Shown in pieces: positions 43,687-53,300 of a DNA stretch of 64,000 nucleotides. The DNA lies in the NCBI RefSeq assembly GCF_030814215.1, contig NZ_JAUSUT010000001.1, positions 3,596,001 through 3,660,000 of the forward strand. Reading direction: 5' to 3'. Origin of the DNA: Amycolatopsis thermophila (GTDB lineage: Bacteria; Actinomycetota; Actinomycetes; Mycobacteriales; Pseudonocardiaceae). A model generated the notes under the pieces. It had not been told where the DNA came from. It ran no database searches and saw only the letters and a program-made list of their open reading frames with translations. Within the stretch, counting starts at the first letter, position 1. Each line of letters begins with the position of its first letter. A program made the translations under genes and the position numbers.

Positions 43687-44616
43687 GTGGTGTATGCAAG
43701 ATCGTTGACCGCGCTCGGTCTCGCGGCCGGTTACGCACTGGACGCGGCGCTCGGTGATCCGCGGCGCGGGCACCCGGTCGCCCTGTTCGGGCGGGCCGCG
43801 AAGGCGCTGGAGCGGCGCGTGTGGGCCGACTCGCGCACCCGGGGTGCCGCGTACGCCGCGACCTGCGTCGGTGCCGCTGCGGGCCTCGGCGCGCTCGCCC
43901 AGGCGGCGGCCCGCCGCCCGGCCGCGCGGGTCGCGGTCACCGCACTGGCGACGTGGACCGTCCTCGGCGGACGGGGGCTCGCCGCGGAGGGCGAGGCGAT
44001 GGCGGACCGGTTGGCGGCCGGGAACGTGCCCGCCGCGCGGCAGCGACTGGGGCACCTGTGCGGCCGGGACGCCTCCGGCCTCGACGAGAAGGGCCTGGCC
44101 AGGGCCGCCACCGAGTCGGTCGCCGAGAACACCAGCGACGCCGTCGTCGCGCCGCTGCTGTGGGGAGCCGTCGCCGGCGTGCCCGGGCTGCTCGGGTACC
44201 GGGCGCTCAACACGCTGGACGCGATGGTCGGCCACCGCACGCCCCGGTTCGAGCGGTTCGGCTGGGCGTCGGCGCGCGGGGACGACCTGGCGAACCTGCT
44301 GCCCGCCCGTGTCGGGGCGCTCGCCACGGCCGCGTGCGCGCGGGTCGTCGGGGGCCGCGCGGGCCGCTCGCTGCGGGTCTGGCGGCGCGACGCCGCGCAG
44401 CACCCGAGCCCGAACGCCGGGCAGATCGAAGCCGCGTTCGCCGGGGCGCTGGACGTCCGACTGGGCGGGGTGAACACCTACGGCGGCCGGACCGAGGACC
44501 GCGGCACGCTCGGTGACGGACCGGCTCCGGACGCGGCCGACCTGCGGCGGGCGGTGCGGTTGTCGCGGGCGGTCGGGCTGGCGGCGCTGGCGGTGGCCGT
44601 GGCGGTGGCGCGATGA
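43687..44616 (+). CDS. cobD: Adenosylcobinamide-phosphate synthase CobD (CbiB)
   Basis: 309 aa from GTG 43687 (a second GTG follows). Membrane protein: LGLAAGYALDAALGDPRRGHPV at the N-terminus (LDAALGDPRRGHPV is diagnostic), ESVAENTSDAVVAPLLW, GYRALNTLDAMVGH, HPSPNAGQIEAAFAGAL, VNTYGGRTEDR. Attaches the aminopropanol arm to adenosylcobyric acid. ATGA overlap with cobQ. Confidence 0.94.
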   Translation: MVYARSLTALGLAAGYALDAALGDPRRGHPVALFGRAAKALERRVWADSRTRGAAYAATCVGAAAGLGALAQAAARRPAARVAVTALATWTVLGGRGLAAEGEAMADRLAAGNVPAARQRLGHLCGRDASGLDEKGLARAATESVAENTSDAVVAPLLWGAVAGVPGLLGYRALNTLDAMVGHRTPRFERFGWASARGDDLANLLPARVGALATAACARVVGGRAGRSLRVWRRDAAQHPSPNAGQIEAAFAGALDVRLGGVNTYGGRTEDRGTLGDGPAPDAADLRRAVRLSRAVGLAALAVAVAVAR

Positions 44617-46109
44617 GGGGACTGCTGGTCGCCGGGACCACTTCGGACGCCGGGAAGAGCCTGGTCACCGCCGGGATCTGCCGCTGGCTGGCGCGGCGCG
44701 GGCTGCGGGTGGCGCCGTTCAAGGCGCAGAACATGTCCAACAACTCGATGGTCTGCGCGGACGGCGCCGAGATCGGCCGCGCGCAGTGGCTGCAGGCGCG
44801 CGCGGCCGGGGTCGAGCCGGAGGCCGCGATGAACCCGGTCCTGCTCAAGCCGGGCAGCGACCGCCGCAGTCACGTGATCGCGCTCGGCAAGCCGTTCGGG
44901 ACGCTGGAGGCCGGCGAGTTCGCCACCGGGCGGCGCGAGCTGGCGCGGATCGCGTTCGACGCCTTCGACGACCTGCGGAGCCGGTTCGACGTCGTGGTGT
45001 GCGAGGGCGCGGGCAGCCCGGCCGAGATCAACCTGCGGCAGGGCGACTACGTGAACATGGGGCTGGCGCGGCGGTTCGGGCTGCCGGTGGTCGTCGTCGG
45101 CGACATCGACCGCGGCGGGGTGCTGGCCGCGATGTACGGGACGGTCGCGTTGCTGGACCCCGCGGACCAGGCGCTGCTGGCCGGGTGGGTGGTGAACAAG
45201 TTCCGCGGTGACGAGTCGTTGCTGCGGCCCGGTCTGGACCGCATCGCGGAGCTCACGCACCGGCCGGTGCTCGGGGTGCTGCCGTGGCTGGACGGCGTGT
45301 GGATCGACTCGGAGGACGCGCTCGCGGCGGCCGGGTGGCGGCATTCCGGGGCCGTGACGGGCGGGCTGCGGGTGGCCGTGGTGCGGTTCCCGCGGGCGTC
45401 GAACGCGACCGATGTGGACGCGCTCGCCGCGGAGCCGGGCGTGTCGGTGACGCTGACCGCGGACGCGGACGCCGTGCGCGCGGCGGATGTCGTGGTGCTG
45501 CCCGGCACGCGGGCGACGGTGGACGACCTGCGCTGGTTGCGGGAGCGCGGACTGGCGGAGGCGCTGGAGGCGCGGGCCGCCGCGGGGCGGCCGGTGCTGG
45601 GGATCTGCGGCGGCTACCAGATGCTGGCGCGGACCATTGTGGACGACGTCGAGTCCGGCGCCGGGACGGTTCCCGGGCTCGGCCTGCTGCCGACGGTGGT
45701 GTCGTTCGCGGCGGAGAAGGTGCTGGGGCGGCCGGCCGCCCGGTGGCGCGGCCACGAGGTGGCGGCGTACGAGATCCACCACGGCAGCGCGTCCCTGGTG
45801 GCGGAACCGTTGTCCGGTGGCGGCGCGCAGGTGGAGCCGTTCCTGGACGGGTGGCGGCGGGGCGCGGTGTGGGGCACGACCTGGCACGGCGCCTTCGACA
45901 ACGACGGCTTCCGGCGGGCCTGGCTGACGGAAGCGGCCGCACAGGCCGGGGTCCCGTGGACACCGGCCCCCGGCGCACCCGGTTTCGCCACCCTGCGCGA
46001 GTCGATGCTGGACCGCCTCACCGACGCGATCGAGGAGCGACTCGACACGGAGACGCTGCTAGGCCTCATCGAGCGCGGCGCGCCACCGGAGCTACCACCA
46101 GTGCGGTGA
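44613..46109 (+). CDS. cobQ: Cobyric acid synthase CobQ
   Basis: 498 aa. N-terminal AGTTSDAGKSLVTAGICRWL (ATP), PFKAQNMSNNSMV, CEGAGSPAEINLRQGDYVNM; C-terminal glutamine amidotransferase domain with nucleophile in VLGICGGYQMLA and the His in EIHHG. Amidates the b, d, e and g carboxylates. After its stop a tandem repeat array fills the space to cbtA. Confidence 0.96.
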   Translation: MRGLLVAGTTSDAGKSLVTAGICRWLARRGLRVAPFKAQNMSNNSMVCADGAEIGRAQWLQARAAGVEPEAAMNPVLLKPGSDRRSHVIALGKPFGTLEAGEFATGRRELARIAFDAFDDLRSRFDVVVCEGAGSPAEINLRQGDYVNMGLARRFGLPVVVVGDIDRGGVLAAMYGTVALLDPADQALLAGWVVNKFRGDESLLRPGLDRIAELTHRPVLGVLPWLDGVWIDSEDALAAAGWRHSGAVTGGLRVAVVRFPRASNATDVDALAAEPGVSVTLTADADAVRAADVVVLPGTRATVDDLRWLRERGLAEALEARAAAGRPVLGICGGYQMLARTIVDDVESGAGTVPGLGLLPTVVSFAAEKVLGRPAARWRGHEVAAYEIHHGSASLVAEPLSGGGAQVEPFLDGWRRGAVWGTTWHGAFDNDGFRRAWLTEAAAQAGVPWTPAPGAPGFATLRESMLDRLTDAIEERLDTETLLGLIERGAPPELPPVR

Positions 46110-46139
46110 CCCGCCCCGGTGTCAGTGGGCTGCCCGCGG

Positions 46140-46670
46140 GTGCGTTGCTGCACGGGTAGCCCATCTGCCCGCCGGGCTCCTGGTGTCAGTGGGCTGCCCG
46201 CGGGGTGCGTTGCCACGCGGGTGTCGCACCTGTCCACCGGGGCTTTTGGTGTCAGTGGACCGTTTGCGGGTGGGTGGCTGTGGCCGGTGGTGGGATTTTC
46301 TGCTGCGGCCTTCCCGCGGTGCCTGGCGTGCTCGTCGCCGGGTTTGCCGTTGCCGTGGGCGAGACCCCGCCGCGGGTGGGTTCCGCAGTCACGGCCCGCC
46401 GGGGTGCGTTGCCACGCGGGGCATCGCACTTGCCCACCGGGCTTTCGGTGTCAGTGGGCCGTTTGGGGGTGGGTGGCTGTTGCCGGTGTTGGGTTTTTCT
46501 GCTGCGGCCCTCCCGCGGTGCCTGGCGTGCTCGTCGCCGGGTTTGCCGTTGCGTGGGCGGGACCGCGCCGTGGGTGGGTTCCGCAGTCACGGCCCGCCGG
46601 GTGCGTTGCCACGCGGGCATCGCACCTGCCCACCGGGCCTCCGGTGTCAGTGGGCCGCTTGCGGGTGGGC
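46140..46670. repeat. About 198-bp tandem repeat array after cobQ
   Basis: The anchor TGCGTTGCCACGCGG occurs at 46206, 46405 and 46602 (periods 199 and 197 bp), preceded by a 66-bp partial unit at 46140. Each unit contains CACCGGGC-N-GGTGTCAGTGGGCCG and GGGTTCCGCAGTCACGG. Because the periods are not multiples of three, the reading frames in units drift and no protein is implied. The array runs into the last few codons of cbtA (stop at 46647-46649). No gene between 46110 and 46646. Confidence 0.88.
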
Positions 46671-47387
46671 GGCCGTGGCCGGTGTGGGGAGTGCCTTTCG
46701 CGCCAGGAGGGCGAACGTCACGGCCAGCACGGACCACACCACGACCTGCGTGCCGAGCGACGCGGTGCGGAAGTCCCACAGCGTGGTGGCCGGGAAGTCG
46801 TCCGGTACCTCGTTCACCGCGGGCATCAGCCAGGCCGTCACGCTCACCACCACCAGGTAGCCGAGGCATCCCGCGACACCGCCGGCCGCCGCGCCGTACC
46901 GGTCGGCCACTCGCCGTCCCGCGACGGCCGCCGCGATCGCGAACACCACCGACAGCGCGACGAATCCGAAGTAGAGCCCGGTCCGGTGGCCGATCGTGCC
47001 GGCCTGCCCCACCGCGGGCGGGTTCGCCGGGTACTTCAGGAACGGCACCAGCACCACGGTCACGAACGCCGCGCCCGTCAGCAGCGTGGCCGTCGGGCCG
47101 GGGCGCAGCGCACCGAGGCGCCCGTAGACCACCGCGAACGCGATGGCGAGCAGGCCACCGATCGCGATGCCGTACACACCCACCGCGGTGAGCAGCCCGA
47201 TCGTGCTCTGCACCCCGCGGGACACGAGCTCCCCACCGTGGTCGTGCTCCCCGGCCGCGTGCGCGGCGGCCTCCTCGAGGCCGATCGCGGCGTCGACCGG
47301 GGGCTCACCGACCGCGTAGGCGAACACCGTGCCCAGGACAGCGGCGACCAGGCCCGCGAGCATCCCGCGGACCAGCAGCGCGCGCAT
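46647..47387 (-). CDS. cbtA: CbtA-family cobalt transporter subunit
   Basis: 246 aa with about five membrane spans (ALLVRGMLAGLVAAVLGTVFAYAVG first). His/Asp-rich loop EEAAAHAAGEHDHGGELVSR after span 1 is typical of CbtA and could bind Co2+. ATG overlaps the cbtB stop (TGATG). Under the cobalamin riboswitch upstream of cbtB. The C-terminus PTPATAAHPQAAH lies in the edge of the repeat array and may have been extended or rewritten by it. Confidence 0.88.
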   Translation of the reverse strand: MRALLVRGMLAGLVAAVLGTVFAYAVGEPPVDAAIGLEEAAAHAAGEHDHGGELVSRGVQSTIGLLTAVGVYGIAIGGLLAIAFAVVYGRLGALRPGPTATLLTGAAFVTVVLVPFLKYPANPPAVGQAGTIGHRTGLYFGFVALSVVFAIAAAVAGRRVADRYGAAAGGVAGCLGYLVVVSVTAWLMPAVNEVPDDFPATTLWDFRTASLGTQVVVWSVLAVTFALLARKALPTPATAAHPQAAH

Positions 47388-47599
47388 CAGTGGCAGGGGA
47401 AGGCCAGCAGGTGCCGGCCGTCGTGGACGAATTCGTGGATGTAGGTGTTGTTCGCGAGCACCGCGAACGCGCCCTGTTCGGCGCTCACGAAGTAGAGCGC
47501 GATCAGCGCGAGGAGCCCGATGAAGAACGCCCACGGGGCGATCTCCCGCAACGGGATCCGGACGGGAACGGGCGCGGCAACCGCGACGGCCTGGGACAT
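47387..47599 (-). CDS. cbtB: CbtB-family cobalt transporter subunit
   Basis: 70 aa with one transmembrane helix (WAFFIGLLALIALYFVS) and a His-rich C-terminus EFVHDGRHLLAFPCH that suits metal capture. GAGGAGG lies upstream of the ATG. CbtB and CbtA together replace CbiMN-type importers; genes are nearly always preceded by B12 riboswitches, as here. Confidence 0.9.
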   Translation of the reverse strand: MSQAVAVAAPVPVRIPLREIAPWAFFIGLLALIALYFVSAEQGAFAVLANNTYIHEFVHDGRHLLAFPCH

Positions 47600-47619
47600 G
47601 AACGAAAACCTCCTCGGGC

Positions 47620-47750
47620 GTACGCGGCCCGGTCAGGGGTGGCGCGACGGCTCGGGTCTGACTCCCCGTCGTGGCGGGTCACAGTGGCGCGTCCGTGCGG
47701 GTTCTCACCGCGTTCCGAGTCCATCGCCTGGCCGTCCCAAGGTAAAGCAC
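47620..47750 (-). promoter_or_regulatory. Cobalamin riboswitch ahead of cbtBA
   Basis: On the minus strand in order: GACGGCCAGGCGATGGACTC, GGTGAGAACCCGCACGG, CGCGCCACTGTGACCC (complement at about 47668-47684), a GCCACGACGGGG hairpin and GGGGAGTCAGACCC (47655-47668). This is the conserved cobalamin aptamer. The gap to the cbtB start includes the ribosome site, so translational control is likely. Links cobalt import to B12 level. Confidence 0.92.
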
Positions 47751-47772
47751 GGGTGAGAAGTTTTCAACGTGC

Positions 47773-48558
47773 TCAGACGAGCGTCACCCGCACGCCCTCC
47801 AATTCGAAGGCCGACACCAGGTCCGGCTCCGCGGCCGAGTCGGTGATCAGCATGTCGATGTCGAGCGTCGGGCAGATGCGCGCGAAGGCGTAGGCGCCGA
47901 GCTTCGAGCTGTCGGTGACCACGACGACCTTCTTGGCGCGGTGCGCGAGCAGCTTGTTCACCGCCGCCTCGGCCTCGTGGTTGGCGTAGGCGCCGCGGAG
48001 CGGGTCGACCGCGTCCACGCCGATGAAGGCGAGGTCGAGGCTGACCTCCTCGAGCATCATCCCGGCGAGGTGACCGGTGAGCTCGAACGACTGCGGCCGC
48101 GCCACGCCACCGGTGCTGACGAGCCGGATGCTCTGCCGCACGGTCAGCTCGTGCGCGATGTTCACCGCGTTCGTCACCACCGTGAGGGCCGGGGAACTGC
48201 CGCGGTCGTTGAATTCGGGACGGCTCGCGATCGCCCGGCTCACCTCGGTGGTGGTGGTGCCGCCGTTGCAGCCGATCACCATTCCGCGATCCACCAGCCG
48301 TGCCGCGGCTTCGGCGATGCGGCGCTTTTCCACGGTGTGCCGGGCGGCCCGATGGCGGCCGGGGAGATCGTAGGCGACATTGCCCGCGACGGCCCCGCCC
48401 CGCGTTCTGGTGAGCAATTGGCGGCTTGCCAAATGGTCGAGGTCGCGGCGGACCGTGGCGGGGGAGACGCTCAGTTTCTCCGCTGCCTGGTCGACATCGA
48501 TCCGGCCCTGCTGGCCGATCATCTCCAGCAGGGTGTTGAGCCGCTCATGCCGGTCCAC
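47773..48558 (-). CDS. DeoR/GlpR-family transcriptional regulator
   Basis: 261 aa. N-terminal HTH with AEKLSVSPATVRRDLDHLASR (residues 26-46, quoted in part), C-terminal DeoRC sugar-sensor fold with CNGGTTTTEVSRAIA and TGGVARPQSFELTGH; IGVDAVDPLRGAYANHEAEA continues the fold. Such proteins repress sugar or sugar-amine catabolic genes and sense phosphosugars. No sugar operon adjoins, so the target is elsewhere. It is in the same direction as cbtBA but separated by the riboswitch. Confidence 0.9.
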   Translation of the reverse strand: MDRHERLNTLLEMIGQQGRIDVDQAAEKLSVSPATVRRDLDHLASRQLLTRTRGGAVAGNVAYDLPGRHRAARHTVEKRRIAEAAARLVDRGMVIGCNGGTTTTEVSRAIASRPEFNDRGSSPALTVVTNAVNIAHELTVRQSIRLVSTGGVARPQSFELTGHLAGMMLEEVSLDLAFIGVDAVDPLRGAYANHEAEAAVNKLLAHRAKKVVVVTDSSKLGAYAFARICPTLDIDMLITDSAAEPDLVSAFELEGVRVTLV

Positions 48559-48937
48559 GCATCATTACTACTCGCTCCGGGACGCATTGTGAACCGGCTG
48601 CTCCCGGTGGATGCCCTGGCCGGAGCTGTTGGAATTTGACCGACAGGTGCCGCGTCAGGTGGGGAGAAATGGTCGCGTGCCGCATTGCCGGCGTTCGTGG
48701 AATTGATTCGGCCGATTCCCGGTCGCCATTGCCGAATTGCGTTGGCGGTGGCGGCACCGCGAGGCCCCTGTCGATTGCGCGGCGCCGTCACCTGCTCACT
48801 GAGTCGCGGTCACGGGGCGCGGAGTACGCGATGAGCGGGTTTTCACTCGGATGGCGTAGCTCGCCGGAGCGCGGACCGGCGTTGGGCACGGGGCGGGCCG
48901 TCACGGCTCCGTTGCCGCGGCGGCCCACCCCGGGGTC
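48559..48937. other. 379-bp intergenic region between deoR and gltD; nothing supported
   Basis: Contains the DeoR promoter side (48559 onward; AT-rich around 48560-48580) and somewhat lower GC than its surroundings at 48700-48750 (GGAATTGATTCGGCC). No reading frame with actinobacterial codon bias, no clear terminator for gltBD apart from weak GC dyads. Confidence 0.6.
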
Positions 48938-50389
48938 CTAGGCGATCGGCCGGTCGGTCGGCGCGATCGGGGCCGGCAGGACGTTCCGGCCGGTCAGGTA
49001 GGCGTCCACGCCGGCGGCCGCGGATCGGCCCTCGGCGATCGCCCACACGATCAGCGACTGCCCGCGGCCCATGTCACCGGCCACGAACACGTTGTCGACG
49101 CTGGTGCGGAAGTTCTCGTCGCGCGCGACGTTCCCGCGGGCGTCGAGCTCGACACCGAGCTGCTCCAGCAGGCCCTCGCGCTGCGGGCCGACGAAGCCCA
49201 TCGCCAGCAGGACCAGCTGTGCGGGCAGCTCCCGCACGGTGCCCTCGACCTCGACGAACTTGCCGCCCTCGTTGCGCACCTCGACCAGCCGCAGCGCCCG
49301 CAGGTTGCCCTCGTCGTCGGCGAGGAACTCCTGCGTGCTCACCGAGTACAGGCGCTCGCCGCCCTCCTCGTGCGCCGACGAGACCCGGAAGATCATCGGG
49401 TACATCGGCCACGGGTGGGCCTCCGACCGCGTCTCCGGCGGCCTCGGCATGATCTCCAGCTGGGTCACCGACGCGGCGCCCTGCCGGTGAGCGGTGCCCA
49501 CGCAGTCCGCGCCGGTGTCACCGCCGCCGATCACCACGACGTGCTTGCCCTCGGCCGAAATCGGCGACGTCTCCAGCGTGCCGGCCGCGACCCGGTTGGC
49601 CAGCGGCAGGTACTCCATCGCCTGGTGGACACCCTTGGTGTCGCGGCCGGGCGCGGGCAGGTCCCGCCACGCGGTCGCGCCACCGGCCAGCACCACGGCG
49701 TCGTAGGAGCTCCGCAGCTCCTCGGCGGTGATGTCGACCCCGACGTTCACGCCGGTGCGGAACTCGGTGCCCTCGGCGCGCATCTGCTCCAGGCGCCGGT
49801 CCAGCCGCCGCTTCTCCATCTTGAACTCGGGGATGCCGTACCGCAGCAGCCCGCCGATCGCGTCGGCCCGCTCGAACACGACCACGTCGTGCCCGGCGCG
49901 GGTCAGCTGCTGCGCCGCCGCGAGACCCGACGGGCCGGACCCGACCACGGCGACCTTCTTGCCGGTGCGCGTCACCGGGGGCTGGGGCTTGATCCAGCCC
50001 TCCTCCCACGCCCGGTCCACAATGGAGATCTCGACCCGCTTGATGGTGACCGGGTCGTTGTTGATCCCCAGCACGCACGCGGTCTCGCACGGCGCCGGGC
50101 ACAGCGTCCCGGTGAACTCCGGGAAGTTGTTCGTGGCGTGCAGGCGCTCGATCGCGTCGCGCCAGTCGTCGCCCCAGACCAGCGTGTTCCACTCCGGGAT
50201 CAGGTTGCCCAGCGGGCAGCCCTGGTGGCAGAACGGGATGCCGCAGTCCATGCAGCGCCCGGCCTGCTTCTCCAGCTTGTTCGACGCGAAGTCCTCGTAG
50301 ACCTCTTTCCAGTCGAGCAGCCGCAGCGGGACCGGACGGGTCCTCGGCGTCTCGCGCGGCGTCGTCAGGAAACCCTTCGGGTCAGCCAT
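48938..50389 (-). CDS. gltD: Glutamate synthase small subunit GltD
   Basis: 483 aa. N-terminal 4Fe-4S ligands [14 protein letters not shown] (about residues 46-59) and [13 protein letters not shown] site [20 protein letters not shown] site [13 protein letters not shown]. Passes electrons from NADPH to GltB. Start overlaps the gltB stop by 8 bp. Stop TAG lies within CTAG. Confidence 0.97.
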   Translation of the reverse strand: MADPKGFLTTPRETPRTRPVPLRLLDWKEVYEDFASNKLEKQAGRCMDCGIPFCHQGCPLGNLIPEWNTLVWGDDWRDAIERLHATNNFPEFTGTLCPAPCETACVLGINNDPVTIKRVEISIVDRAWEEGWIKPQPPVTRTGKKVAVVGSGPSGLAAAQQLTRAGHDVVVFERADAIGGLLRYGIPEFKMEKRRLDRRLEQMRAEGTEFRTGVNVGVDITAEELRSSYDAVVLAGGATAWRDLPAPGRDTKGVHQAMEYLPLANRVAAGTLETSPISAEGKHVVVIGGGDTGADCVGTAHRQGAASVTQLEIMPRPPETRSEAHPWPMYPMIFRVSSAHEEGGERLYSVSTQEFLADDEGNLRALRLVEVRNEGGKFVEVEGTVRELPAQLVLLAMGFVGPQREGLLEQLGVELDARGNVARDENFRTSVDNVFVAGDMGRGQSLIVWAIAEGRSAAAGVDAYLTGRNVLPAPIAPTDRPIA

Positions 50390-53300
50390 GAGCGGCCTCC
50401 ATGATGGCCTCGTTCACGTCCCGGCCCTCGCGCTCGGCTTCCGCCTGCGCGGCCAGGACTCGCTTGTAGTCCTTGGGCATGACCTTGCCGAAGCGGGCGA
50501 GGCCGGCCTCCCAGTCGGCCAGCAGCTGCCGCGCCACCGGCGACTCGGTCTCCACGAAGTGCGCCTCGACCGCGTCCCGCAGGAATTCGACGTCCTCGTC
50601 GTCCAGCGGGTCGACGTCGACCATCTCCGGGTTCACCCGCAGCGGCGACAGGTCCAGCACGTACGCGATCCCGCCGGACATGCCGGCGGCGAAGTTGCGG
50701 CCGGTCGGCCCGAGCACGACCACGCGACCGCCGGTCATGTACTCGCAGCCGTGGTCACCGACGCCTTCGACCACCGCGAGGGCTCCGGAATTGCGCACGC
50801 AGAACCGCTCGCCGACCTTGCCGCGCAGGAAGATCTGCCCGCTGGTCGCGCCGTAGCCGATCACGTTGCCGGCGATGATGTTCTCCTCGGACGCCAGCTT
50901 GGCCTCCTTCGGTGGCCGCACGATGATGCGGCCACCGGACAGGCCCTTGCCGACGTAGTCGTTGGCGTCACCGAACAGCCGCAGCGTGATGCCCCTGGGC
51001 ACGAACGCGCCGAACGACTGCCCGGCCGTGCCGGTGAACGTCACGTCGATCGTGTCGTCCGGCAGGCCTTCGCCGCCCCACCGCTTGGTCAGCTCCGACC
51101 CGAGCATCGTGCCCACGGTCCGGTTGACGTTGCGCACCGGCAGTTCCAGCCGCACCTTGTCGCCGGAGCTCAGCGCGCCCTCGGCGAGCTGGATCAACGT
51201 GTTGTCCAGCGCCTTGTCCAGGCCGTGGTCCTGCGCGACGACCTGGTGCCGCGCGGCCCGCGGCTCCAGGTCGGGCACGTGGAAGATCGGCGAGAGGTCC
51301 AGGCCGCGGGCCTTCCAGTGGTCGACGGCGGGCCGGGTGTCGAGCACCTCGGCGTGCCCGACGGCCTCCTCGATCGAGCGGAACCCGAGCTTGGCCAGGT
51401 ACTCGCGCACCTCCTGGGCGATGAACTCGAAGAAGTTCACCACGTACTCGGCCTTGCCGCTGAACTTCTCGCGCAGCTTCGGGTTCTGCGTCGCGACCCC
51501 GACCGGGCAGGTGTCCAGGTGGCAGACCCGCATCATGATGCAGCCGGACACCACGAGCGGCGCGGTCGCGAAGCCGAACTCCTCGGCCCCGAGCAGCGCG
51601 GCGATCACGACGTCGCGGCCGGTCTTGAGCTGGCCGTCGGTCTGCACCACGATCCGGTCGCGCAGCCGGTTGGCCAGCAGCGTCTGCTGCGTCTCGGCCA
51701 GGCCCAGCTCCCACGGGCCGCCCGCGTGCTTGATCGAGGACAGCGGCGAGGCGCCGGTGCCGCCGTCGTGTCCGGAGATCAGCACGACGTCCGCGTGCGC
51801 CTTGGACACCCCGGCCGCGACCGTGCCGACGCCGACCTCGGACACCAGCTTCACGTGGATGCGGGCGGCCGGGTTGGCGTTCTTCAGGTCGTGGATCAGC
51901 TGCGCCAGGTCCTCGATCGAGTAGATGTCGTGGTGCGGCGGCGGCGAAATCAGGCCCACACCCGGGGTGGAGTGCCGCGTCTTGGCGATCCACGGGTACA
52001 CCTTCGCGCCGGGCAGCTGGCCGCCCTCACCGGGCTTGGCGCCCTGCGCCATCTTGATCTGGATGTCGTCGGCGTTGACCAGGTACTCGCTCGTCACGCC
52101 GAACCGGCCGCTGGCGACCTGCTTGACGGCGCTGCGCCGCTCGGGGTCGTAGAGCCGCTCCGGGTCTTCGCCGCCCTCACCGGTGTTGGACTTGCCGCCC
52201 AGCCGGTTCATCGCGATCGCGAGGGTCTCGTGCATCTCCTGCGAGATCGAGCCGTAGGAGATGGCGCCGGTGGCGAACCGCTTCACGATCGAGGAGACCG
52301 GCTCGACCTCCTCGATCGGCACCGGCGGCCGCACGCCCTCCTTCAGCTCGAACAGGCCGCGCAGCGTGAACAGCTTCTTCGCCTGCTCGTCGACGGAGCT
52401 GGTGTACTCCTTGAAGATCTCGTACTTGCCGGTGCGCGTGGAGTGCTGCAGCTTGAAGACCGTGTGCGGGTTGAACAGGTGCGGCTCGCCCTCGCGCCGC
52501 CACTGGTAGTCCGAGCCGATCTCCAGCTCGCGGTGGTTCGGGCGGAACCCGTCGCGCGGGAACGCGCGGGCGTGCCGCTGCCGGACCTCCTCGTGCAGCA
52601 CGTCGAAGCCGACGCCGCCCAGGCGCGAGGTCGTGCCGGTGAAGCAGGTGTCGATGACCTCCTGCGACAGGCCGAGCGCCTCGAAGATCTGCGCGCCGGT
52701 GTAGGAGGCCACAGTGGACACTCCCATCTTCGACATGGTCTTGCGGACGCCCTTGCCCAGCGCCTTGATCAGGTTCCGGGTGGCCTGCTCCGGCGTGACG
52801 CCCGGGATCTTGCCGTCGCGGGCCAGCTCCTCGACCGTGGCCATCGCCAGGTACGGGTTGACCGCGGCGGCGCCGTAGCCGAGCAGCAGCGCGATGTGGT
52901 GCACCTCGCGGGCGTCGGCGGTCTCGGCGATGATCCCGACCTGGGTGCGGGTCTTCTGCCGCACCAGGTGGTGGTGCACCGCGCCGGTCAGCAGCAGCGA
53001 CGGGATGGCCGCGTGGTCGGCGTCGACACCGCGGTCGGACAGCACGATCAGCCGCGCGCCCTCGGAGATCGCGTTGGACACCTCGGTCCGGATCTCCTCC
53101 AGGCGTGCCACCAGCGCGTCACCGCCGCCGTGCACGTCGTAGAGACCGTGGATGGTGACCGCGGTGAACTCCGGCAGGTCGCCGTCGTCGTTGATGTGCA
53201 CCAGCTTGGCCAGCTCGTCGTTGTCCAGCACCGGGAAGGGCAGGACGACGCGGCGGCAGGACTCGCCGGTGGCCTCCAGCAGGTTGGGCTGCGCGCCGAG

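Noticed and set aside
46119-47444. Plus-strand frame through the 198-bp repeats and cbtA
   Set aside because: Repeat periods are not multiples of 3 so the frame drifts between units, and it runs antisense to cbtA.
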